A stretch of 64,000 bases of DNA. It comes from Actinomadura xylanilytica. GTDB taxonomy: Bacteria > Actinomycetota > Actinomycetes > Streptosporangiales > Streptosporangiaceae. This document shows, piece by piece, positions 7,945-13,640 of this stretch (its first letter is position 1; each line of letters starts with the position of its first letter). The stretch spans positions 310,001 to 374,000 of the forward strand of contig NZ_JASNWE010000004.1 of the NCBI RefSeq assembly GCF_030283145.1. Direction: 5' to 3'. Below the pieces are notes generated by a model. That model worked only from the letters and a program-made list of their open reading frames with translations, did not search any database and was not told the origin of the DNA. Made by a program: the position numbers and the translations under genes.

Positions 7945-8736
7945 GTGAGCCAAGTCGTCACGGAGGCCGCCCCCACCGGAGTGGGGGCGATCGTCGTCGG
8001 GCATTTCCCGCTGTCGTCGGGGAAGTGGATCGGCGCGCACCGCCACCCTCAGCACCAATTGGCCTGGACCCGGCGGGGAGTGCTCGGCGTCGCCGTCGGC
8101 GACGCCTACTGGGTCCTGCCGCCCACCAGGGCGCTCTTCCTGCCTGCGGGGGTCGTCCACCGGACCGGCGCGACCCGCGACGCGGTGCTGTGCAGCCTCT
8201 ACCTCGAACCGGACCGGTGCGCGCTGGACTGGGCCGAACCGACGCCGGTCGCCGTCGACGGGCTGCTGGCCCACCTGATCGATCACCTCGGCCGCCGCGG
8301 CCTAGCCGACGACGCGCGGCTGCGAGCCGAGGCGGTCGTGCTGGACCTGCTGCGCCCCCTTCCGGCCACCCCGATCGAGGTGCCGTATCCCGCCGACGAA
8401 CGCGTTCGCGCCGTGGCCGACGCACTGCTCGGCGATCCTGCGGACTCCCGGAGCCTGGAAGCGCACGCACGGGCCATCGGGGTGAGCCGGCGGACCCTGA
8501 CCCGGCTGTTCGTCCGCGACACGGGCATGAGCTTCGACCGCTGGCGCACCCACATGCGGCTGCGGGCCGCCCTGCCGCTGCTGGCCGAAGGCCGGCCGGT
8601 CTCGCACACCGCGCACGCCGTCGGCTACGCGACCCCGAGCGCCTTCCTCGCGGCGTTCCGCCGAACGATCGGCACCTCTCCAGGGCGCTACCTCAACGGA
8701 GACGCTCTGCACGACGTCCCCTCCGGGCCGTCGTGA
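7945..8736 (+). CDS. AraC family transcriptional regulator with cupin sensor domain
   Basis: A 263-aa regulator. The N-terminal half is a cupin-type ligand domain (GAHRHPQHQLAWTRRG and LFLPAGVVHRTGA). The C-terminal half has two helix-turn-helix motifs (LEAHARAIGVSRRTLTRLF and PVSHTAHAVGYATPSAFLAA) ending in FRRTIGTSPGRYL, a standard AraC/XylS signature. GTG at 7945 follows GGTGGG; the open frame further upstream is not conserved-looking. The divergent neighbour is a membrane-anchored protein. Target and effector are unknown. Confidence 0.85.
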   Translation: MSQVVTEAAPTGVGAIVVGHFPLSSGKWIGAHRHPQHQLAWTRRGVLGVAVGDAYWVLPPTRALFLPAGVVHRTGATRDAVLCSLYLEPDRCALDWAEPTPVAVDGLLAHLIDHLGRRGLADDARLRAEAVVLDLLRPLPATPIEVPYPADERVRAVADALLGDPADSRSLEAHARAIGVSRRTLTRLFVRDTGMSFDRWRTHMRLRAALPLLAEGRPVSHTAHAVGYATPSAFLAAFRRTIGTSPGRYLNGDALHDVPSGPS

Positions 8737-8828
8737 TCGAATCGAGCCGCACGCACGCGGTCATCCAAAACTCGGGCCCGGATTCTTCCGCTTGACCGGC
8801 GCCGTTTCCGGCGATAGGGGGCTCGTGA

Positions 8829-9032
8829 TCACAACGCTCGGCTCACCTCCACAAGGCGTTCACGGAGAGTGAGACCATCGCTGGCCTTGAGCAACAGCCG
8901 GTCGCCCCAGACCGCCATCCAGATGGGACGGCGGAAGTCCGCCACAATGCCGAACTCGGGGAACTCCTTCCTCAGCCCGGCCAGATAGGCGGCCTGGTCG
9001 GACGTCTGGCCGTCCGCGCAGGAATCGCTCAC
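8829..9032 (-). CDS. Small hypothetical protein, third gene of a coupled trio
   Basis: A 67-aa protein beginning with GTG inside the stop of the preceding gene (GTGA overlap). It has a compact fold-like sequence, FGIVADFRRPIWMAVWGDRL, and no known motif. It is the last of three coupled small genes divergent from an Scr1-type regulator, an arrangement typical of actinomycete XRE/DUF397 regulatory islands. Function unknown. Confidence 0.6.
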   Translation of the reverse strand: MSDSCADGQTSDQAAYLAGLRKEFPEFGIVADFRRPIWMAVWGDRLLLKASDGLTLRERLVEVSRAL

Positions 9033-9340
9033 GTGGGCGCCCCGAGATATGCCTTGATCGCCATGAGCGCGTCGGTGATCCGATCGGCCTCGGCGATGGG
9101 CTGCCGCCAGGACGTGAAGTACCAGTACCGACCGCTGTCACTCTTGCGTGGAGCGCACGTGATCGTGTCCTGGGCGATCCGCCGGCTCACGCGCCACCCG
9201 GGCGCGGACGGGTTGCGGACGGTGATTCCCCCCGCGACGGGATCGACCGTGAATCCGTGGGCTTTGAGGTGTACGCCCAGCGCGCTCAGGTGCACGTGGG
9301 CTTCCGCGGCCGGGTTACCGTCTTGATCCGAGGTGCTCAC
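9029..9340 (-). CDS. Small hypothetical protein, second gene of a coupled trio
   Basis: A 103-aa protein starting GTG within the stop of the upstream gene. Sequence features are ALGVHLKAHGFTVDPVAGGI and GRYWYFTSWRQPIAEADRI; it looks like a small alpha/beta domain. Similar small proteins occur beside Scr1-type XRE regulators in actinomycetes. Function unknown. It is tightly coupled at both ends by 4-bp overlaps, so the three products are probably made in fixed proportion. Confidence 0.6.
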   Translation of the reverse strand: MSTSDQDGNPAAEAHVHLSALGVHLKAHGFTVDPVAGGITVRNPSAPGWRVSRRIAQDTITCAPRKSDSGRYWYFTSWRQPIAEADRITDALMAIKAYLGAPT

Positions 9341-9591
9341 AGCCGGTTCCTCACTGCTTCCGCGACCGTGAGCCGCTCAGCCAGGCGGGTTTGGGCGTCA
9401 CAGAGGAGCCACAGTTCTCCCTCGTCCCCGGCGGTGATCTCCTCCAGGCACCCGTTCAGCATCTGGTAGTCGGACAAGCTGTGGACCCGGCGCGCCACGA
9501 GCGCATTGTCGAGCACGTCATTTCGCCACCCGAACACAGGTGGCATATGCCCAGTCTTCTGGAGTTTGCCTGGACTCGTCCTTATGGTCAT
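9337..9591 (-). CDS. Small hypothetical protein, first gene of a coupled trio
   Basis: An 84-aa protein, first of three overlapping minus-strand genes. It reads VHSLSDYQMLNGCLEEITAG and LWLLCDAQTRLAERLTVAE, a mostly helical sequence without a known motif. It is divergent from the XRE regulator at 9749; the shared 157-bp spacer probably holds both promoters. Function unknown. Confidence 0.6.
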   Translation of the reverse strand: MTIRTSPGKLQKTGHMPPVFGWRNDVLDNALVARRVHSLSDYQMLNGCLEEITAGDEGELWLLCDAQTRLAERLTVAEAVRNRL

Positions 9592-9748
9592 GGCGGGGAA
9601 CCTCTCATCTGCGTCTCTGTCGAAATACTGAGACCAGGCTCACAGGCCAGGACTAGGCTCGGAAAGTGACCGATCACCAGCGGCGGTCCACCCGGCTATA
9701 GATCAACTCAACCCACCCCCCTGGTTAAGCGCTCCCCGGGAGACTCTC

Positions 9749-10552
9749 ATGGCAGAAATCGACAACCCTGCCCGTGTGTTCTTCGGCACCGAACTTCGCC
9801 GCAAGCGCGACGAAAGCAGGCTGACCGGCAAGGAACTCGCCGACACACTCGGCTGCACCCCGCAGTGGATCAGCACCATGGAGAGCGGTCGCAAGATCTC
9901 CGAGCAGAGCGCCCACGACCTGGACACCTTCTTCAAGCTCGACGGCCACTTCCACCGCCTCTGGAAACTCGCCAAGGACATCGAACTTCAGACCGTGCTC
10001 CCGCCTGGATTCTCCGAGTACGAGGCTCAGGAGAAGCGAGCAACGTCATATAGAATCTTCTGCGCCCTTCTAGTGAACGGGCTCTTCCAGACCAAGGACT
10101 ATGCGCGTTCCGTGCTCGGCGCACTCGAAGGCAGCAGTACCTCTGATCTGATTGAAAAACGCATTGAGCGGCAGGCGATCCTGACCCGTGATGCCCCGCC
10201 CCGCACGTGGCTAGCGCTGGACGAAGGAGTCCTGCACCGCATCGTCGGCAGCCCGGAGATCATGCGAGAGCAACTTCAATCGCTTATTGATACTTCGGAA
10301 CGTCCAAACACGATGTTGCAGGTCGTGCCGAATCGCGTGGGCTATCATGCCGGGCTCGGCGGGAGCTTCACCATCCTTGGTTTCGATGATGACCCAGACA
10401 TCGCCTACACAGAGTCCGCAGGGGAGGGGCTACTTATCGAGCGACCCGCCAGAGTCAAGGACAAGGTCGTACGCTGGGACTTGCTCCGAGGCTACGCACT
10501 CCCGGTTGAGGAGTCGCGAGCCATGATTAGGACGGTGATGGAGAGCCTATGA
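9749..10552 (+). CDS. Scr1-type XRE regulator (HTH plus DUF5753)
   Basis: A 267-aa regulator. The N-terminal HTH_31 domain (about residues 8-65) reads ELRRKRDESRLTGKELADTL then GCTPQWISTMESGRK. The C-terminal DUF5753 domain (about 85-260) contains FQTKDYARSVLGALEG and LDEGVLHRIVGSPEIMREQL. Proteins of this type pair with a small DUF397 protein; Streptomyces coelicolor Scr1/Scr2 and WhiJ are the known relatives, and the pair has been described as toxin-antitoxin-like or as developmental regulators. The DUF397 gene follows with an ATGA overlap, so the pairing holds here. Confidence 0.88.
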   Translation: MAEIDNPARVFFGTELRRKRDESRLTGKELADTLGCTPQWISTMESGRKISEQSAHDLDTFFKLDGHFHRLWKLAKDIELQTVLPPGFSEYEAQEKRATSYRIFCALLVNGLFQTKDYARSVLGALEGSSTSDLIEKRIERQAILTRDAPPRTWLALDEGVLHRIVGSPEIMREQLQSLIDTSERPNTMLQVVPNRVGYHAGLGGSFTILGFDDDPDIAYTESAGEGLLIERPARVKDKVVRWDLLRGYALPVEESRAMIRTVMESL

Positions 10553-10752
10553 AGGACATGCCCACCACCCTGTGGCGGAAGAGCAGCCACAGTGATCACG
10601 CTGGTGGCGACTGTGTTGAGGTGGCGGACCTTGCTCCGGTGATCGGCGTCCGGGACTCCAAGGACCCAGACGGCCCCCGGCTGGCCTTCAGCGCCGCGGA
10701 CTGGCGCGCGTTCACACGACAGATCAAGAGCAGCTCGCCCGACTCGGCCTGA
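10549..10752 (+). CDS. DUF397 (Scr2-like) protein, copy 1
   Basis: A 67-aa DUF397 protein with the family signature LWRKSSHSDHAGGDCVEVA, then VIGVRDSKDPDGPRLAF and W..F...IK at the C-terminus. It starts 4 bp inside the XRE gene, so the two products are coupled and probably interact. The last two thirds are almost identical to copy 2 downstream. A hairpin follows directly. Confidence 0.85.
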   Translation: MKDMPTTLWRKSSHSDHAGGDCVEVADLAPVIGVRDSKDPDGPRLAFSAADWRAFTRQIKSSSPDSA

Positions 10753-10766
10753 CCGCGCTCCCCCAG

Positions 10767-10805
10767 CGAGCCCCCGGCCTCCAAGTCCGCTCGGACGGGG
10801 GCTCG
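10767..10805 (+). terminator. Hairpin terminator after DUF397 copy 1
   Basis: CGAGCCCCCG pairs perfectly with CGGGGGCTCG across a 19-nt loop. Confidence 0.6.
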
Positions 10806-10822
10806 TCCTCGGTCCAACCACT

Positions 10823-11140
10823 CAGAGGCCACGCACTCCCCGGCACAGAGTCGCGAGCCATGGTTAGAGCAGCGAGTGAGGAACTATGAAGGACTTGTCG
10901 CCCGTTCAGTGGCGGAAGAGCAGCCGCAGCGACCATCAGGGCGGCGCCTGTGTTGAGGTGGCAAGTCTTACCGCGGTGATCGGCGTCCGGGACTCCAAAG
11001 ACCCGGACGGCCCCCGGCTGGCCTTCAGCACCGCGGACTGGCGCGCGTTCACACGACAGATCAAGAGCAGCTCGCCCGACCTGGCCTGACCAGACCGCCA
11101 ACGAGTCCCCGGCCCCTGATTCACTCGGGCGGGGGCTCAT
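10823..11140 (+). repeat. Tandem duplication unit 2 (XRE remnant, DUF397, degraded terminator)
   Basis: Bases 10823-10885 are a decayed copy of the XRE 3' end: AGGCCACGCACTCCC and GAGTCGCGAGCCATGGTTAG are still recognisable, although no XRE gene precedes them. DUF397 copy 2 and a weaker version of the terminator follow. This shows the duplication was segmental, not a gene-by-gene gain. Confidence 0.7.
10886..11089 (+). CDS. DUF397 (Scr2-like) protein, copy 2
   Basis: A 67-aa DUF397 protein: VQWRKSSRSDHQGGACVEVA then VIGVRDSKDPDGPRLAF and WRAFTRQIKSSSPD. It differs from copy 1 mainly in the first 30 residues, the part expected to specify the partner. It has its own start (GAACTATG context) but no intact XRE gene immediately upstream, so it depends on read-through or a new promoter. 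It may compete with copy 1 for the XRE protein. Confidence 0.85.
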   Translation: MKDLSPVQWRKSSRSDHQGGACVEVASLTAVIGVRDSKDPDGPRLAFSTADWRAFTRQIKSSSPDLA

Positions 11141-11246
11141 CAGGCGGGGTCGGCGGGATGTGCCGTTCGGTGATGCCGAGCGCGCGGGCGAGTTGCGCCC
11201 ACTCCTCGTGCAGCGCTTCCTCACGGCCCGCGTCGAGGTCGTCCAT
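11121..11246 (-). CDS. Micro-protein, 41 aa, divergent from sigma factor
   Basis: This short frame has consistently G/C third positions. It encodes a helical, acidic peptide starting MDDLDAGREEALHEEWAQLA, then RALGITERHIP and ending in PPDEPPPE. ATG at 11246 follows GGGGTGA. Its stop lies inside the DUF397 copy 2 terminator region. It is convergent with that gene and divergent from the ECF sigma gene at 11364. Function unknown; it may be an anti-sigma-like or regulator-associated micro-protein, which is speculation. Confidence 0.45.
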   Translation of the reverse strand: MDDLDAGREEALHEEWAQLARALGITERHIPPTPPDEPPPE

Positions 11247-11363
11247 CGGATCACCCCGTACTGAGATGTTGAGACTCAAGGGCGGTCCCGGACCGATTCG
11301 TTTCGGCGCTTCCCCGGGTCAGTATCCGGAGACGACCGCACGACGACCCCCTGAGGAGCGCGG

Positions 11364-12389
11364 ATGACATCGCCGACACGCCCGCGTCCGGCCACCGGAC
11401 ATGACGACTTCGCCGACCGTGCCCGTCCCCACCGCCCCGAGCTGCTGGCGTACTGCTACCGGATGCTCGGCTCCGTGCACGACGCGGAGGACCTCGTCCA
11501 GGAGACCTACCTGCGGGCCGGGCGCAAGTACGACTCCTTCGAGGAACGCTGCTCGATCCGCACCTGGCTGTACCGCATCGCGACCAACGCGTGCCTGACC
11601 ACGTTGGAGAACCGCGAGCGGCGGCCCCTGCCGGCCGGGGTCTGCGCCCCGTCCGGCGACCCCGGGGGGCCGTTCGCGGCGGCGTGGACGGACGTGGCCT
11701 GGCTGCAACCCGCGCCCGACGCGCTGCTGATCCCTCCAGTCGAGGACCCGGCGGTGGTCGCCGTCCGGCGCGGGACGCTGCGGCTCGCGCTGATCGCGGC
11801 GCTCCAGCTCCTGCCGCCGCGGCAGCGCGCCGTGCTGATCCTGCGGGACGTGCTGGCGATGCGGGCCGCCGAGGTCGCCGGACTCCTCGGCACGTCCGTC
11901 CCCGCGGTCAAGAGCCTCCTGCAACGGGCCCGGGCCCGGCTCGACGAGGTGGCGCCGAGCGAGGACGACGCCGCCGAGCTCCCGGACGCGGAGCGGCGGG
12001 AGCTGCTCGACCGCTACCTGGCGGCGTTCGAGAACGCCGACGTCGCGGCGCTGCTCGGCCTACTCACCCGCGACGCCGTCCTGGAGATGCCGCCGTACCC
12101 GGCCTGGTTCGCCGGACGCGACGCCGTCGGCGCCTTCCTCGCCGCCCATGTGCTGACCCGTCCGGGCCTGAACCGGGTGGTCCGGACGGCGGCCAACGGG
12201 CAGCCCGCGATGGCGGTGTACCGGCAGGGGCCGGACGGCGTCCACCGCGGGCACTGGATCATGGTGCTGGACGTCTCCGCCGCGGGCGTCGGGCGGATCA
12301 CCGCGTTCCGCGAGGACCTCCGCCTGTTCGACCTGTTCGGCCTGCCGCGGGCCCTGCCACTGGAGCAGGAGGCGGTGCGGGGGCGGTGA
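11364..12389 (+). CDS. ECF sigma factor with C-terminal SnoaL-like domain (SigG/SigJ type)
   Basis: A 341-aa extracytoplasmic-function sigma factor. Region 2 (about residues 20-85) shows LLAYCYRMLGSVHDAEDLVQ and IRTWLYRIATNAC. Region 4 (about 130-190) shows LQLLPPRQRAVLILRDVLAM and GTSVPAVKSLLQRARARL. A fused NTF2/SnoaL-like domain follows (about 205-320: YLAAFENADVAALLGLLTRD, PYPAWFAGRDAVGAFL). Sigma factors of this class carry the SnoaL domain in place of a separate anti-sigma factor and tune activity through it. No anti-sigma gene is adjacent, which fits. ATG 11364 follows GAGGAG. Confidence 0.85.
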   Translation: MTSPTRPRPATGHDDFADRARPHRPELLAYCYRMLGSVHDAEDLVQETYLRAGRKYDSFEERCSIRTWLYRIATNACLTTLENRERRPLPAGVCAPSGDPGGPFAAAWTDVAWLQPAPDALLIPPVEDPAVVAVRRGTLRLALIAALQLLPPRQRAVLILRDVLAMRAAEVAGLLGTSVPAVKSLLQRARARLDEVAPSEDDAAELPDAERRELLDRYLAAFENADVAALLGLLTRDAVLEMPPYPAWFAGRDAVGAFLAAHVLTRPGLNRVVRTAANGQPAMAVYRQGPDGVHRGHWIMVLDVSAAGVGRITAFREDLRLFDLFGLPRALPLEQEAVRGR

Positions 12390-12397
12390 ACGGCGGT

Positions 12398-12429
12398 GGG
12401 CCCCGGGGAGCTACCCAGCCCCGGGGCCC
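12398..12429. terminator. 11-bp hairpin between sigma gene and permuted RNA locus
   Basis: GGGCCCCGGGG pairs with CCCCGGGGCCC around a 10-nt loop. It lies between the plus-strand sigma gene and the minus-strand RNA pair and could end both transcripts. Confidence 0.65.
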
Positions 12430-12467
12430 GTGCAGGCCGCTGTCTGCGCACATCGGCGACGTTTAAA

Positions 12468-12574
12468 GGCGGCGGATCATTCTCACATCACCGTGCTCTG
12501 CCGTTGAGCTACCGCCGCACGAGAGCAGCGAGCCAGATTCGAACTGGCATCCCGGTGATTATCTGTCCGCCTCC
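12468..12574 (-). ncRNA. Circularly permuted tRNA-like RNA, copy B
   Basis: Read on the minus strand, the tRNA parts occur in permuted order. CACCG (12557-12553, 3' anticodon strand) comes first, then GGAT variable loop and a perfect T arm, GCCAG-TTCGAAT-CTGGC (12548-12532). The 3' acceptor strand TCGCTGC (12531-12525) is followed by a 6-nt loop, then the 5' acceptor strand GCGGCGG (12518-12512), TA, and D arm GCTC-AACGGCA-GAGC (12509-12495). Last comes CGGTG (12493-12489), which pairs with CACCG. The acceptor has seven pairs, two of them G-U. The open end continues into an outer helix, TCCGCC (12476-12471) with GGCGGA (12571-12566). The implied loop ATGTGA has T33 and a GTG anticodon (His), but no G-1:C73. 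No CCA is encoded. It is either a YrlA/Y-RNA-type tRNA mimic or a permuted tRNA gene. Confidence 0.72.
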
Positions 12575-12617
12575 GGTCGATCCAATGATGAACGGCGAAT
12601 ACTGATTCTGGAGCGAG

Positions 12618-12720
12618 AGCCTGAGTTTGACACGGCCGCCTCTTCCGGATTGGGCCATCCGGGCGCGAAGTGCCCGGAGGGGGATTCGAACCCCCGCTGC
12701 CACCGCGATATCAGACTGAG
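12618..12720 (-). ncRNA. Circularly permuted tRNA-like RNA, copy A
   Basis: The layout matches copy B. On the minus strand, GCGGT (12706-12702, 3' anticodon strand) is followed by a 6-nt variable loop and a perfect T arm, GGGGG-TTCGAAT-CCCCC (12695-12679). TCCGGGC (12678-12672) pairs perfectly with GCCCGGA (12664-12658) across the 7-nt loop ACTTCGC. TG and the D arm, GCC with GGC around a loop containing CCGG (12655-12638), come next. GCCGT (12636-12632) then pairs with GCGGT using two G-U pairs. An outer 7-bp helix, TCAGGCT (12624-12618) with AGTCTGA (12717-12711), extends the open end. The 5' part closely resembles tRNA-Leu (GCCCGGATGGC), and the implied loop GTCAAAC gives a CAA anticodon with A at position 73. 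The long variable arm of tRNA-Leu is missing. The RNA lies 70 bp after an orphan protein gene on the same strand. Confidence 0.72.
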
Positions 12721-12737
12721 CCTCATCCTCAGTTTCC

Positions 12738-12778
12738 GCGCCCGGTTCCGGGCGCACCCCCCGCGCTCCAGCGGGGGG
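12738..12778 (-). other. Two adjacent strong hairpins between orphan gene and RNA A
   Basis: GCGCCCGG and CCGGGCGC pair around two bases (12738-12755). Next to this, CCCCCCGC pairs with GCGGGGGG around six bases (12757-12778). They lie between the 243-aa gene stop and RNA A. They could terminate or process the mRNA, or insulate the RNA fold. There is no T-tract, so read-through is possible. Confidence 0.6.
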
Positions 12779-12791
12779 AGTCTTCGGTGTG

Positions 12792-13523
12792 TCAGGCGAA
12801 CAGGTACCCGAACACGGCGTCGCCGACCTGCCGGTCGACGGTCTCGGCCGCGTTGGCCTCCTCGCGGGCGAACTTCACCGCGCCCTGGAGCCGCTCGACG
12901 CGGTCGCGCAGCTCGTTCACCCGCCGCGCCGGCATCGCGCCGGAGAACGCCACCTTGCTCCACGTCCCGACGATGACGTCCTCGGTGAACGTCTCGACCT
13001 GCGCGGGGTGCTTGTCGGTCGCCTCGTACAGCACGTGCGCGCGCGGGACCTTCTTGGTGCGCGAGGTCTCGACCGCGTCGGCGCGCCACACGTCCTGGCC
13101 CTCGTCGTAGGTCCACGACTCGGCGGCGTCCAGGACGGGGAGCCGGTCGATCAGCGCGCGCAGGTCGGTGAGCTGCTTCTCCAGGAAGAGCAGGTAGGTG
13201 ACCGGCACCCGCGCCACGATCGTCTGCCCGTCGACCACGACGTCGGCGCTCGCCTCGCGGTTCGCCCAGTCCTTGGTGGCGACCACGTCGAAGAGCCGGG
13301 TCAGCGTCTTGGCCGCGTCGCGCAGCGCGTCCTCGGACCGCACCTGCACCTTGGTGGACTCGGGCGGGAGGGTCTCGCCCTCCTCGTCCCTGGGCCGGTA
13401 GACCCGGGAGATCCCCGACAGCAGCGCGGGCTTCTGGAGAACGTGGTAGACGTCGGCCAGCTCGCGCTGAGTGCGGCTCTTCACGCCCTTCTCCACGGCG
13501 ATGATCTGATTGAGCTTTGCCAC
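12792..13523 (-). CDS. Orphan protein encoded upstream of permuted tRNA-like RNAs
   Basis: A 243-aa cytoplasmic protein that I do not recognise. It is mixed helical and strand-rich, with an N-terminal basic segment (MAKLNQIIAVEKGVKSRTQR), a central ASADVVVDGQTIVARVPVTY and LFLEKQLTDLRALIDRLPVL, and a C-terminal helix, RRVNELRDRVERLQGAVKFA. No catalytic motif is evident. It follows the 1448-aa gene by 117 bp on the same strand and precedes two permuted tRNA-like RNAs. An RNA-binding or RNA-scaffolded role is therefore an attractive inference, but it is not shown by the sequence itself. Confidence 0.75.
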   Translation of the reverse strand: MAKLNQIIAVEKGVKSRTQRELADVYHVLQKPALLSGISRVYRPRDEEGETLPPESTKVQVRSEDALRDAAKTLTRLFDVVATKDWANREASADVVVDGQTIVARVPVTYLLFLEKQLTDLRALIDRLPVLDAAESWTYDEGQDVWRADAVETSRTKKVPRAHVLYEATDKHPAQVETFTEDVIVGTWSKVAFSGAMPARRVNELRDRVERLQGAVKFAREEANAAETVDRQVGDAVFGYLFA

Positions 13524-13640
13524 GTTCGGTTCACCTTCTCTGCTCTCGAACGGGGCTTACGCTACTGACCGCGAGCGGGAATTCCCATCGGTTTTCTTCC
13601 CTCTGGACACTTCATTCCAGCCGGCCCGCCGCGCGCGCGG

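Larger units (their letters stand above)
10487..10805 (+). repeat. Tandem duplication unit 1 (3' end of XRE gene, DUF397, terminator)
   Basis: This segment is repeated downstream with an offset of about 337 bp. It covers the last ~65 bp of the XRE gene (shared ACGCACTCCC and GAGTCGCGAGCCATG), the whole DUF397 gene and its terminator. Sequence identity is highest in the 3' half of DUF397. Confidence 0.7.

Noticed and set aside
12541..12690. A conventional tRNA gene around the TTCGAAT T-loops
   Set aside because: In normal order the acceptor strands do not pair (GCCCGGA against TCGCTGC). Only the permuted pairing gives complete stems in both copies.
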